Shown in pieces: positions 16,234-24,825 of a DNA stretch of 64,000 bases (positions within the stretch are counted from its first letter, which is position 1; every line of letters begins with the position of its first letter). The notes under the pieces are model-generated. The model searched no databases. It worked only from the letters and a program-made list of their open reading frames with translations, and was not told the origin of the DNA. Both the position numbers and the translations under genes were made by a program. The DNA comes from Deltaproteobacteria bacterium (lineage in GTDB: Bacteria; UBA10199; DSSB01; JACPFA01), in the NCBI GenBank assembly GCA_016183235.1, contig JACPFA010000013.1, forward strand, positions 1 to 64,000, given 5' to 3'.

Positions 16234-16502
16234 ATTGGATTAAAAAAGAACTGAAAATTGGTAACGAACTTGGCCTCCATGCCCGAGCCGCCGCTAAGTT
16301 GGTAAAACTAGCGAATCGTTTCCCCTGTGAAATTTTCATTCGCAAGGGAGAAAGCATGGCCAATTCTAAAAGCATCATGGGGCTTTTAACCTTAGCTGCG
16401 GGTAAAGGCTCCGTCATTAACATCGAAGCCCGAGGGGAAGAAGCTGAACTTGCTTTAACCGCTATTGAAGATTTAATTAACTCTAAATTTGGAGAAGTGT
16501 AA
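16230..16502 (+). CDS. ptsH: Phosphocarrier protein HPr
   Basis: Small phosphocarrier between EI and EIIA proteins. The phosphorylated histidine is in LGLHARAAAKLV (His17) and the regulatory serine is in NSKSIMGLL (Ser48), the target of the HPr kinase encoded upstream. I prefer the GTG at 16230, which forms a GTGA overlap with the EIIA stop, is preceded by GGCGGG and gives the usual N-terminus; an in-frame ATG at 16212 would add six residues. With the GTG start the protein has 90 residues. Confidence 0.93.
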   Translation: MNWIKKELKIGNELGLHARAAAKLVKLANRFPCEIFIRKGESMANSKSIMGLLTLAAGKGSVINIEARGEEAELALTAIEDLINSKFGEV

Positions 16503-16540
16503 TTTCACTCCCGGCCCTAAAAAAACGTAGCAATCTTATT

Positions 16541-18295
16541 TTGCAAGGTATTGGCGCATCCCCCGGTATTTGCATGGGGACAGCTTTTGTCTTAGAGAAA
16601 AAACGCATTAACATCCCCAAATATTGGATCAACAACCGAGAAGTTGAAAATGAGATTAAACGTTTTAATCAGGCTCTGCGGAAAACCAAAGACGAATTTA
16701 ATCGCATCAAAGATCGCATTTGCAAATTTGAAGGCAAAGATCAGATTAGCATTCTTGATTCTTACAATATGATCGTCAAAGACGACATGTTGGTCAAAGA
16801 CACCCTCGCTTCCATTAAAAAGGAAAGCATCAACGCAGAATGGGCCTTGCAAAAAACCTTAGACCAAATCAAAGAAACTTTTCTTAAAATCGATGCTGAA
16901 TATTTTAAAGAACGTAACAGCGATGTCGACTATGTGGGCGAACAAATCATTAAACATTTAGTAGGGCACAAAGAAGAACTCTTTTCTGAAATCCCTAAAG
17001 ATAGTTTGATTGTTTCCCATGACATTTCACCGGCTGAAACCGCTCAACTCATGAAATTTAAGGTCAAAGGTTTTGTAACCGAGTTGGGGGGCAAAACCTC
17101 TCACACCGCTATCATCTCGCGAGCCTTAGAAATCCCTGCCATTGTGGGTTGCCCGCTGGCCGTGGTGCAGATCCAAACGGGTAATACCCTGATTGTGGAT
17201 GGCGAAAAGGGCATCGTGATTATTGACCCTACCGACAAGACCAAAAAAGATTACGAATTACAAATGCGTAAACAGGTTGAAACCGAACGCATGTTATTAA
17301 AAAATATTCATTTGCCGGCTGAAACCAAAGATCACAAAAAAATTCGCCTCTCCGCTAATATCGAAATTTTAGAAGAATTAGAATCAATTAAGGAACATGG
17401 CGCCGAAGGGATTGGGTTATTCCGCACAGAGTTCACTTATTTGAATCGTGAAACCTTGCCCGACGAAGAAGAATTATTTCAACAATATAAAACCGTGTTA
17501 AAAACCATGTATCCTCATTACACCACGATTCGTACTTTTGATATGGGCGGCGATAAAATCCCCCTTAATTACGAATATAACTTAGATGAAACCAATCCTG
17601 CCTTAGGTTTGCGGGCCATCCGGCTTTGCCTTAAAGAACGTACCCTCTTCAAAACCCAACTCAGAGCTATGCTGCGGGCCAGTATTTATGGAAAACTTAA
17701 AATCTTAATCCCCATGGTGAGCAGTCTTGAAGAATTACGGGCCACGAAAGCCATTATCGACAAAGTCAAAAAAGATCTTACTAAAAAAGAAATCGAATTC
17801 GATCCCAACATTAAACTTGGGATCATGATCGAAATCCCCTCCTCTGTGATGATTGCGGACTTACTAGCTAAAGAGATTGATTTTTTCAGTGTGGGCACCA
17901 ATGACCTCATTCAATATACCTTGGCCATTGACCGCTCCAACGAAAATGTAGCCTACCTGTACCAACCCCTCCACCCCTCAATTTTACGAATGCTAAAGAT
18001 GATTGTCTCTGCCGCCCTTAAAGAACAAATTGAGATAAGCGTATGTGGCGAAATGGCGGGTGACCCACTTTGCATTTTAATTCTGTTGGGGTTTGGTATC
18101 ACCGAACTTTCTATGAACGCCCTCTCGATTCCCAAAGTTAAAGAGATCGTTCGTTCCGTGGAATATGATACAAGCCGCTCTCTTTTAGAGCGTATTTTAG
18201 AGTTAGATTCTGCTGAAGAAATAGAAAAATTTGTTCGAAAAGAACTCGCCAAAATACTAGGCCCTGTCTACACCAAATACATTTCTTTATCTTGA
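16541..18295 (+). CDS. ptsI: PTS enzyme I (phosphoenolpyruvate-protein phosphotransferase)
   Basis: Takes phosphate from PEP and passes it to HPr. The N-terminal motif is QGIGASPGICMG, the active histidine is His188 in ELGGKTSHTAIISR, and the PEP-binding barrel has GLFRTEF, DMGGDK, SVGTNDLIQYTLAIDR and the VCGEMAGDP cysteine motif. 584 residues is normal. The start is uncertain: the TTG at 16541 has no good ribosome site, but no ATG or GTG lies upstream in the open frame, which continues to the HPr stop. It completes a regulatory PTS with HPr, HprK, PtsN and EIIA(Man). Confidence 0.95.
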   Translation: MQGIGASPGICMGTAFVLEKKRINIPKYWINNREVENEIKRFNQALRKTKDEFNRIKDRICKFEGKDQISILDSYNMIVKDDMLVKDTLASIKKESINAEWALQKTLDQIKETFLKIDAEYFKERNSDVDYVGEQIIKHLVGHKEELFSEIPKDSLIVSHDISPAETAQLMKFKVKGFVTELGGKTSHTAIISRALEIPAIVGCPLAVVQIQTGNTLIVDGEKGIVIIDPTDKTKKDYELQMRKQVETERMLLKNIHLPAETKDHKKIRLSANIEILEELESIKEHGAEGIGLFRTEFTYLNRETLPDEEELFQQYKTVLKTMYPHYTTIRTFDMGGDKIPLNYEYNLDETNPALGLRAIRLCLKERTLFKTQLRAMLRASIYGKLKILIPMVSSLEELRATKAIIDKVKKDLTKKEIEFDPNIKLGIMIEIPSSVMIADLLAKEIDFFSVGTNDLIQYTLAIDRSNENVAYLYQPLHPSILRMLKMIVSAALKEQIEISVCGEMAGDPLCILILLGFGITELSMNALSIPKVKEIVRSVEYDTSRSLLERILELDSAEEIEKFVRKELAKILGPVYTKYISLS

Positions 18296-18356
18296 CGAAA
18301 GCCTCTCTCTAGGGCTAGGGTTTTCCGCTTAAATCCCTAACTTAAAAGGACCTTTT

Positions 18357-19523
18357 ATGACCGGCAGCCATCATTTTTTTACTTCAGAATCTGTAACCGA
18401 AGGCCACCCCGACAAAGTGGCCGATCAAATCTCTGATGCCGTGCTCGACAACATCTTTGCCCAAGACCCCATGGCTCGAGTTGCCTGTGAAACCCTGGTA
18501 ACCACAGGCATGGCGATTGTTGCAGGCGAGATCACCACCGAAGCTTATGTTCACATCCCCGACATCGTTCGCGAAACTATCAAACAAATTGGTTACAATG
18601 ATTCTTCGATGGGCTTTGATTATGAAACTTGCGCAGTATTAACCACCATTGACCGACAATCCCCTGATATTTCGATCGGCGTAACCGAAGGCCAAGGGCT
18701 TTTCAAAGAACAAGGGGCCGGGGATCAGGGCCTTATGTTTGGGTTTGCTTGTGATGAAACCCCTGAGTTAATGCCCTTGACCATTAACCTTGCTCACAAG
18801 TTGACTCAAACTCTCGCTAAAAAAAGAAAAGATGGCACCCTCCCTTGGTTAAGGCCTGATGGTAAATCCCAAGTAACCGTGGAGTTTATCGATGGCAAAC
18901 CTCACCGCATCGATACCGTGGTTGTTTCTACCCAACATGCAGAAAATGTAACCCATCAAGAAATTTACAATGGAATACTTGAAGCCATTATTAAACCTAC
19001 TCTGCCGGCCAGCCTTTTAGACGCTAAGACTAAATATTATATCAACCCCACCGGCCGATTTGTGGTGGGTGGCCCTAAGGGCGATTGTGGCTTAACCGGG
19101 CGAAAAATTATCGTCGACACTTACGGTGGCTATGGTTCGCATGGTGGTGGGGCCTTTAGTGGCAAAGACCCTTCAAAAGTCGATCGTTCCGCCTCTTATT
19201 TGGCCCGCTATATTGCAAAAAATGTTGTGGCTTCAGGGGTTACCAGCAGTTGCGAAGTTCAATTGGCCTACGCCATTGGTATTGCCGATCCTGTCAGTTT
19301 ACTCATTATCACCGATGAACATTGTGAAATCCCTGAAGAAAAAATTGCGGCGGCCGTGCGCGAACTATTTCCCCTCAAGCCTGCAGCCATTATTAAAGAA
19401 CTCAATTTAAGGCGCCCTATTTACCGTAAAACAGCCGCCTACGGTCATTTTGGTCGCAATGAACCTGAGTTTACTTGGGAAAAAACGGACAAAGCTGAGG
19501 CCTTAAAAAAACTAATTAAATAG
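18357..19523 (+). CDS. metK: S-adenosylmethionine synthetase
   Basis: Makes SAM from methionine and ATP. It shows [20 protein letters not shown] at the N-terminus, [12 protein letters not shown] in the middle, and the [17 protein letters not shown] metal and substrate loop. Length (388) is normal. The 61-nt upstream gap is too short and lacks recognisable conserved elements for me to call a SAM riboswitch. It is followed by ahcY, placing SAM synthesis and recycling of its by-product together. Confidence 0.97.
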   Translation: MTGSHHFFTSESVTEGHPDKVADQISDAVLDNIFAQDPMARVACETLVTTGMAIVAGEITTEAYVHIPDIVRETIKQIGYNDSSMGFDYETCAVLTTIDRQSPDISIGVTEGQGLFKEQGAGDQGLMFGFACDETPELMPLTINLAHKLTQTLAKKRKDGTLPWLRPDGKSQVTVEFIDGKPHRIDTVVVSTQHAENVTHQEIYNGILEAIIKPTLPASLLDAKTKYYINPTGRFVVGGPKGDCGLTGRKIIVDTYGGYGSHGGGAFSGKDPSKVDRSASYLARYIAKNVVASGVTSSCEVQLAYAIGIADPVSLLIITDEHCEIPEEKIAAAVRELFPLKPAAIIKELNLRRPIYRKTAAYGHFGRNEPEFTWEKTDKAEALKKLIK

Positions 19524-19632
19524 AGATTGCTTCGGGCCTTACAGGCCCTCGCAATGACAGGTAGTTTGTCATTGCGAGCGATGTCATCCCCGCGAAGGCG
19601 GGGACCCATGATACCGAGCGTGGCAATCTCGC
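19523..19632. repeat. Composite intergenic REP-like repeat
   Basis: Lies between metK and ahcY. The outer pair GAGATTGC / GCAATCTC encloses CTCGCAATGACA and TGTCATTGCGAG, a widespread dispersed hairpin type. A second type, TCATCCCCGCGAAGGCGGGG (from about 19586), is nested inside its right half. Related copies lie at 28179-28281 and 56440-56522, and the second type recurs at 49226, 55164 and 57601. Confidence 0.75.
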
Positions 19633-19659
19633 TTGATCATATTTGAAATGGAGTTGATT

Positions 19660-20970
19660 ATGACTGCAACCGCAAAAAAATTAAACCCCGATTATAAAGT
19701 AGCTGATTTGAGCCTGGCTGACTGGGGTCGCAAAGAAATTATCTTAGCCGAAAAAGAAATGCCCGGGCTAATGTCCCTGCGGGAAAAATACGGAAAGTCA
19801 AAACCCCTGCAAGGCGCTCGTATTACGGGCTGCCTGCACATGACTATTCAAACTGCTGTGCTTATCGAAACCTTGATCGAACTGGGGGCTAAAGTTCGGT
19901 GGTCGAGTTGCAATATTTTTTCTACCCAAGATCATGCTGCGGCTGCCATTGCCCAAACCGGTATTCCTGTTTTTGCTTGGAAAGGCGAATCCGAAGAAGA
20001 CTATTGGTGGTGTGTGGAACAGAGCATTTATTTTCCTGAGGGTGGCCCCAATTTACTGCTCGACGATGGGGGTGATTTAACCAACTTTATTCACGACAAA
20101 CGACCCGACCTTTTAAAAGACATCAAAGGGGTCAGCGAAGAAACCACCACGGGGGTACATCATCTTTATCATCGTTTGGCCGAAGGTACTTTAAAAATTC
20201 CTGCCATTAACGTTAATGACTCGGTCACCAAATCTAAATTCGACAATCTTTATGGTTGTCGTGAATCGCTGGCCGATGGCATCAAACGAGCCACCGACAT
20301 CATGATGGCTGGTAAAGTCGTTGTGGTTGCAGGTTACGGCGATGTAGGTAAGGGCTGTGCTCAATCCATGCGAGCCTTTGGCGCCAAAGTTTTGATCACC
20401 GAAGTTGACCCTATTTGTGCATTGCAAGCGGCGATGGCTGGCTTTGATGTTACCACCATGGACGAAGCTTGCAAGGTGGGCGATATTTTTGTGACCGCCA
20501 CTGGCTGTAAAGACATCATCCGTTTAGACCATATGAAAAAAATGAAAGACGCGAGCATTGTTTGCAACATCGGTCATTTCGATGTGGAAATCCAAGTAGC
20601 AGCTTTAAATCAATTGCCAGGCATTAAAAAAGTTTCGGTTAAACCCCAAGTTGACCAATACACCTTCCCTGATGGCCATTGTATCATTTTGTTGGCCGAA
20701 GGGCGCCTGGTTAATTTAGGTTGCGCCACCGGCCACCCTTCTTTTGTGATGTCCACATCATTTACCAACCAAGTCTTGGCTCAAATCGAACTCTTTACTA
20801 AAAAACATCCCATTAGCGTGCAGGTATTGCCCAAAAAACTCGATGAAGAAGTGGCACGATTGCATTTAGAAAAATTGGGGGTTCGTCTAGAAACACTCAG
20901 TGCCGACCAAGCCAAATATCTTGGCATTGCTCAAGAAGGCCCCTTCAAACCTGAGTATTATCGCTACTAA
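19660..20970 (+). CDS. ahcY: Adenosylhomocysteinase
   Basis: NAD-dependent hydrolysis of S-adenosylhomocysteine to adenosine and homocysteine, removing the inhibitory product of methylation. The substrate region [19 protein letters not shown], the [14 protein letters not shown] segment and the NAD-binding motif [18 protein letters not shown] are clear, and the C-terminus ends in KPEYYRY as expected. The ATG at 19660 has GGAG at 6 nt; upstream in-frame starts lie in or next to the repeat. With this start it has 436 residues. Its stop overlaps the convergent ATPase gene by four bases. Confidence 0.97.
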   Translation: MTATAKKLNPDYKVADLSLADWGRKEIILAEKEMPGLMSLREKYGKSKPLQGARITGCLHMTIQTAVLIETLIELGAKVRWSSCNIFSTQDHAAAAIAQTGIPVFAWKGESEEDYWWCVEQSIYFPEGGPNLLLDDGGDLTNFIHDKRPDLLKDIKGVSEETTTGVHHLYHRLAEGTLKIPAINVNDSVTKSKFDNLYGCRESLADGIKRATDIMMAGKVVVVAGYGDVGKGCAQSMRAFGAKVLITEVDPICALQAAMAGFDVTTMDEACKVGDIFVTATGCKDIIRLDHMKKMKDASIVCNIGHFDVEIQVAALNQLPGIKKVSVKPQVDQYTFPDGHCIILLAEGRLVNLGCATGHPSFVMSTSFTNQVLAQIELFTKKHPISVQVLPKKLDEEVARLHLEKLGVRLETLSADQAKYLGIAQEGPFKPEYYRY

Positions 20971-22079
20971 ATTAATTTCTTGAGAAATTTAATGGCTGGA
21001 CTCACTCGAATATTTTCCCTAGAAAGGTAGTCTTTGTTACCAACCATCGAGATTTGCCAAGATTCCACTTGAGGAAACTTATTTTTTAAATAAAGAAGCC
21101 CCGGGCTAATCGCAGCATCCGACCACTTGCATTCCACAAAGAAAATGGGAGTCCTTTTTTCGGTGATGACAAAATCAACTTCTCTTTTGTCGACATCGCG
21201 AAAATAATTTAAGTCAAGTTCTCTCCCCTTTGCATCTTGTTCAAAACAAACCCACTTAAGCAAATGACAAGCCACCATATTTTCAAAGCGATAGGAAAGA
21301 TTCTCTACCAAAGACCAATCATAATGGTAGTGTTTCTGCTCCTTCTTAACAGCTCTAATTTTTGAAGCTCCAAATGGAGACAATCGAAATAAAACATAAT
21401 TTCTTTCTAAAATATCAATCCATTTAGAAACGGAATAATGATTAACCTGCAAATCTTCCCTTAAACTATTAATCGACAGTGGAGACCCAACTAATTCAGG
21501 TAAGCGCAGCATAAGTAGTTCAATGCTCCCAACGTCGCGGATGGCCTCTAGGCTGGTTATTTCTTCTTCAACCAGTCGGGTACGATATTCAGTAGACCAA
21601 CGCTTGGCAGCTTCTTTGCTTTGACCAAAATAGGGCTCCGGAAAACCACTCAAATCAAGCAATGCCATCAAGTCTTCTGAATTGTCGATTCCTAGCTCTC
21701 GTGAACTCAATGGATGCATACGTAATAAATGATAGCGCCCCTGTAAGGAATCTCCACCAAAACGGTAATAATCTAGTTTTGCACTACCCGTAACTAGAAT
21801 TTGATAGCGACTTTTTTTATCATCATAAAATCCTTTAAGATAATTTCTCCAAGCGCGAAATTTATGAATTTCGTCAAATACAATTAAGGGGGCATTGGGA
21901 TATTGTCTTTTTAAAATCCTTTCTCGTTGTTCAGGTATATCCCAACTGAGGTAACCCTCATTTTTTTTTAACAAAGATAAGGCGAGGGTGGTTTTACCAA
22001 TTTGCCTTGGGCCTGCGATAAAAACCATTTTTTGTTTTAAATCTCTTTTGATTTGCTCGGCGAGATAACGGACTTTCAT
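20967..22079 (-). CDS. AAA ATPase with DUF4143 domain (copy 1)
   Basis: Single-protein ATPase family of unknown role, common in accessory regions of bacteria. Walker A is [15 protein letters not shown] (about residues 22-36), Walker B is LIVFDEIH, the sensor-like segment is [10 protein letters not shown], and the C-terminal DUF4143 nuclease-like part includes [21 protein letters not shown]. It is closely related along its length to the gene at 53339-54445, and more distantly to 35145-36308. A promoter-like dyad lies immediately before the ATG and there is no ribosome site, suggesting a leaderless transcript. Function is unproven; a toxin-antitoxin-like or defence role has been suggested for such genes only by context. 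Confidence 0.85.
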   Translation of the reverse strand: MKVRYLAEQIKRDLKQKMVFIAGPRQIGKTTLALSLLKKNEGYLSWDIPEQRERILKRQYPNAPLIVFDEIHKFRAWRNYLKGFYDDKKSRYQILVTGSAKLDYYRFGGDSLQGRYHLLRMHPLSSRELGIDNSEDLMALLDLSGFPEPYFGQSKEAAKRWSTEYRTRLVEEEITSLEAIRDVGSIELLMLRLPELVGSPLSINSLREDLQVNHYSVSKWIDILERNYVLFRLSPFGASKIRAVKKEQKHYHYDWSLVENLSYRFENMVACHLLKWVCFEQDAKGRELDLNYFRDVDKREVDFVITEKRTPIFFVECKWSDAAISPGLLYLKNKFPQVESWQISMVGNKDYLSRENIRVSPAIKFLKKLI

Positions 22080-22080
22080 G

Positions 22081-22115
22081 CTAGTATTTTATAATCAATT
22101 ATAAATAACTAGCAA
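22081..22115 (-). promoter_or_regulatory. Promoter overlapping an AT-rich dyad, DUF4143 copy 1
   Basis: On the minus strand TTGCTA (22115-22110) and TATAAA (22093-22088) are spaced by 16 nt, and the -10 box ends 8 nt before the ATG. The same bases form a near-perfect 32-bp dyad (22081-22112), which could bind a repressor, possibly the product itself. Confidence 0.5.
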
Positions 22116-22184
22116 GTTTTTTCTATATTATTAGAAATCACTGGCTTTAGACAAGCTAAACCCCAAACCGGAATTTTATCGTTA

Positions 22185-22895
22185 TTAATCTTCCAAAATC
22201 CGAAGTTCTAATAATTTCTTTTTTCGGTGAACCCGAAAGTTAGTAGGATTCTGATTTTGAATATTTTGAAGGAATGGGATTCCTTTTTCTAAGGTAAAAG
22301 CAATACCATTCATAGAAAGTATAATGTCTCCTTCTTGTAAACCCATTTTAGCAAATGGAGATTCCTGTTTAAGGATCAAAAATTTTACACCAACTATTTG
22401 ATGATTTTCTAAGAGATAAGGGATCATCCTCACTTGTGAAAAAAGGATATCCAAATTTGAGAAGGCTGCTGTTATTTCTTTTGAGTTGATTTTTATACGG
22501 ACAATTTCATCAGGCTTACTTTTAGCTAAACTTTTTTTAACATCTTCTGGAGTATAGCGCAGCTTGGCTAGGGACTTCGTGTTTTTAATATTTTCATCAA
22601 TAACAAGTTCTCCCTCATGGTACTTTTTCTGGCTGGAGGTTACTTTCTTGCCATTTTTATAACCATAGTATCGAATCACTCCGTCATATTCACCGTTTCT
22701 GTATTGACCCTCCCGAGCCAACATACCCTGCTCATATATTTTAAAGGGACCATTCTCAATCCCATCGTGATAAGTCATCTTATAAAGAATATTTCCCTCT
22801 TCATCATAAACTTGCTCCACCCCCTCCTGTTTCCACTTAAGATATTCACTCACCCGTTTTAACTTACCATTAAGGATGATAAATTTTTTCCTCAC
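22185..22895 (-). CDS. YwqK/MORN-repeat segment fused to a GspC-like PDZ domain (downstream half of a split gene)
   Basis: Begins at a GTG (22895) inside the upstream gene and has 236 residues. The first 90 residues continue the MORN-like pattern (QVYDEEGNILYKMTYHDG, GPFKIYEQGMLAREGQY). Residues about 130-236 match the GspC C-terminal module: a segment like EITAAFSNLDILFSQVRMIP, then a PDZ domain (ESPFAKMGLQEGDIILSMNG). GspC is the inner-membrane clamp of type II secretion. Removing one base at the upstream stop joins the two frames as YHP-NGKLKR, a perfect repeat match, so this and the next gene were probably one gene of about 430 codons. Confidence 0.65.
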   Translation of the reverse strand: MRKKFIILNGKLKRVSEYLKWKQEGVEQVYDEEGNILYKMTYHDGIENGPFKIYEQGMLAREGQYRNGEYDGVIRYYGYKNGKKVTSSQKKYHEGELVIDENIKNTKSLAKLRYTPEDVKKSLAKSKPDEIVRIKINSKEITAAFSNLDILFSQVRMIPYLLENHQIVGVKFLILKQESPFAKMGLQEGDIILSMNGIAFTLEKGIPFLQNIQNQNPTNFRVHRKKKLLELRILED

Positions 22896-23463
22896 GACGA
22901 TGGTCTTTGAAATTAATTAATTCAACCCGCAAGATGCCCTTTTGATAATGAAGTTCTTTCACAACAACCCCATTTTGATAATGAGTTTTGCTGAGCAGCA
23001 TTCCATCTTTATCAAAATATCTTTCAATTCCCTGCAGTTTCCCCTTTTTATATGGAGATTCTAAAACTAATCTCCCATCTTGATAGGTTTTGGTAATACC
23101 ATGGATTTGGTAGTTGTTAAAATGTGTCTCTGAATATAATTCGCCATTTTTATCATATCCACGTAAGATACCTTTCACCATATTACCTTCTTTATACAAC
23201 TTGCCTTTTTCATCATAAATTTTAATGTCCCCTTTTTTGGGCAGAATCTCGGCGGCTAATTGTCCATTAGAAAAATAGTACCGATAAATAGCCTCTTGAC
23301 CACCCGAAGGGGGTTTAATTTCTTCTCTAAAATCCCCATGTAAGTAACCTTCTTGAAATTCCCGAAGAAAGTCGTGCCAAGCATCTTCGGCAAAGGTAAT
23401 ATTGCAAAGGAACAATAACGGAACTAATATTACCTGAATCTTAAACAGACAGTTTGAATTCAA
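22870..23463 (-). CDS. Secreted YwqK/MORN-repeat protein (upstream half of a split gene)
   Basis: 197 residues with a signal peptide (hydrophobic ILVPLLFLCNITFA, likely cut before EDAW). After it come about six MORN-like units of the form YYFSNGQLAAEI, YDEKGKLYKEG, YDKNGELYSETH, FDKDGMLLSKTHYQNG, as in YwqK-family proteins. The frame ends at EEKIYHP-TAA, immediately after an A6 run, while the next frame continues with NGKLKRV. The join at CCT-TAA would need a +1 shift, so this is either a frameshift mutation or a programmed +1 site. It starts 15 nt downstream of the M48 protease gene and probably shares its transcript. Confidence 0.65.
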   Translation of the reverse strand: MNSNCLFKIQVILVPLLFLCNITFAEDAWHDFLREFQEGYLHGDFREEIKPPSGGQEAIYRYYFSNGQLAAEILPKKGDIKIYDEKGKLYKEGNMVKGILRGYDKNGELYSETHFNNYQIHGITKTYQDGRLVLESPYKKGKLQGIERYFDKDGMLLSKTHYQNGVVVKELHYQKGILRVELINFKDHRREEKIYHP

Positions 23464-23478
23464 TGGGTACCTCCAAAA

Positions 23479-24348
23479 TTAAGGTAGCGTTATCTCTTTT
23501 TTATAAACCTGCATGGCCTCGGGCAGCCACTTTTTTAAGGCCTTGGCCCGCGACCCATCGCTAGGGTGAGAAGCAAAGGCGTTTTTTTTATCGTGTTTAT
23601 CTTTGCGGTTCGCGGCCTGTTCCCAAATTTGCACTGCCGCCTCGGGATTGTACCCTGCTTTACTCATGTAATAAAATCCCACTCGATCGGCTTCTTTTTC
23701 ATGTTTGCGGCTGTAGCCCGGCATGATGAGATTGGTGCTTAAAGAAAAGAGTGAATCAAAGGCAAATTGAGCCGATGACCCAACCCCCGCCCCCAGGGCA
23801 ATCGAAGCAATAGAGCCAAGGGCGTTCAAAGCCATAGCACTCGAGATTTGGCGGGTGGCATGGCGCATGGTCGCATGAGAAATCTCATGGGACAAGATCG
23901 CTGCAATTTGTGCATCGTTGTTGATGTCCACCAAGCCTTTTTGAGGATCAAAGAGCCCCGAAAACACCCCAATCTTACCCCCTGGCAGGCAATAGGCATT
24001 CACCACCTTGGGCATATCAAACACATGCACTTCGTAAGGCAAATCCGGCATATCCGAAACTTTCGCAATTTTTCGAACAATATGGTTGATGCGATTTTTC
24101 AATTTGGCATGTTTAGGTAAATCCACGCCGATATTTTTCTTGCGAAAAATTTTAATCTGTTCTTGTAAATAATGCGTGCCAATTTTAATTTCTTGTTCCA
24201 TCGAAAAACTAGTTTTGTGCTGACGCTTGTAATCCCACAAATGCTTGCCGGCTTTTTCTTTAGATTTTTTAGCTGAAACTTCAAGGGGAACCCCCTGCGG
24301 AAGCAAGAAAATAACCAAAAATATTAATAACTTACGTAGCCTAACCAT
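23479..24348 (-). CDS. M48-family zinc metalloprotease, exported
   Basis: Periplasmic or outer-membrane-associated protease resembling BepA/LoiP-type quality-control proteases. It has a signal peptide (LLIFLVIFLLPQGVPLEVSA), the zinc motif HEISH at residues 154-158, and a third ligand in KHEKEADRVGFYYM. The C-terminal segment QIWEQAANRKD...FASHPSDGSRAK is typical of the family. 289 residues, no TPR extension. It heads the minus-strand group with the MORN/GspC-like genes. Confidence 0.88.
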   Translation of the reverse strand: MVRLRKLLIFLVIFLLPQGVPLEVSAKKSKEKAGKHLWDYKRQHKTSFSMEQEIKIGTHYLQEQIKIFRKKNIGVDLPKHAKLKNRINHIVRKIAKVSDMPDLPYEVHVFDMPKVVNAYCLPGGKIGVFSGLFDPQKGLVDINNDAQIAAILSHEISHATMRHATRQISSAMALNALGSIASIALGAGVGSSAQFAFDSLFSLSTNLIMPGYSRKHEKEADRVGFYYMSKAGYNPEAAVQIWEQAANRKDKHDKKNAFASHPSDGSRAKALKKWLPEAMQVYKKEITLP

Positions 24349-24434
24349 AACCCCCTCCTCATAATTCTTATCACAAGTATAAATTCAAACCCCCAAACAA
24401 GCCACGAGAATTTTCAAGACAAATCATCGCACCT

Positions 24435-24654
24435 AAAAAGGGAGTGAGGAGACTTTGCAGTAGAGTCAGCTTTTTCGACCCGGCGCTCCAGCGGTGACCC
24501 TCATGGGGCTAGCCGGCACGGAATCCTTCCGCGTTCCCCCGCCAAAGGCGGGGGCCTCGGCTTTCCATGCCGGCTAGCCCGCATGGGGGCCCCACCGCTT
24601 CCGCGATGGGTCGAAAAAGCTGACTCTACTGCAAAGTCTCCTCACTCCCTTTTT
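24435..24654. repeat. 220-bp near-perfect palindrome
   Basis: The outer arms are a perfect 47-bp inverted repeat (24435-24481 and 24608-24654). Inside is a second stem, GGGCTAGCCGGCA / TGCCGGCTAGCCC, and an apical GC-rich hairpin CCCCCGCC-AAA-GGCGGGGG. The core differs from that of the CCTCACGTA elements, so this is a separate type. It lies in the 435-bp gap between the M48 gene and the GMC gene, which are transcribed away from each other. Confidence 0.9.
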
Positions 24655-24680
24655 ATATCTCTACAAATATTTACGAAGAA

Positions 24681-24758
24681 GTCTTGCCGAAGCGGGAAGA
24701 GGTTACCCGAAACCCCTTTGCTTGGGGTTGAGGGAACCTCTGCCGGATTCGGCAAGAC
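24681..24758. repeat. 78-bp palindromic element
   Basis: Outer arms GTCTTGCCGAA / TTCGGCAAGAC (24681-24691 and 24748-24758), a middle stem around GAGGTTACCC / GGGAACCTC, and an apical hairpin AACCCC-TTTGCTT-GGGGTT. It follows the 220-bp palindrome by 26 bp. I see no gene in this gap. Confidence 0.75.
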
Positions 24759-24825
24759 GTGGCTCAAATGACATATTTTCTAGTTGCTTCACTCCCCATT
24801 CCCATCCATAATTCGCGCCAGTTTT

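Noticed and set aside
18296-18356. SAM riboswitch upstream of metK
   Set aside because: Only 61 nt available and no recognisable conserved pairing; only short AGGG/CCCT complementarity.
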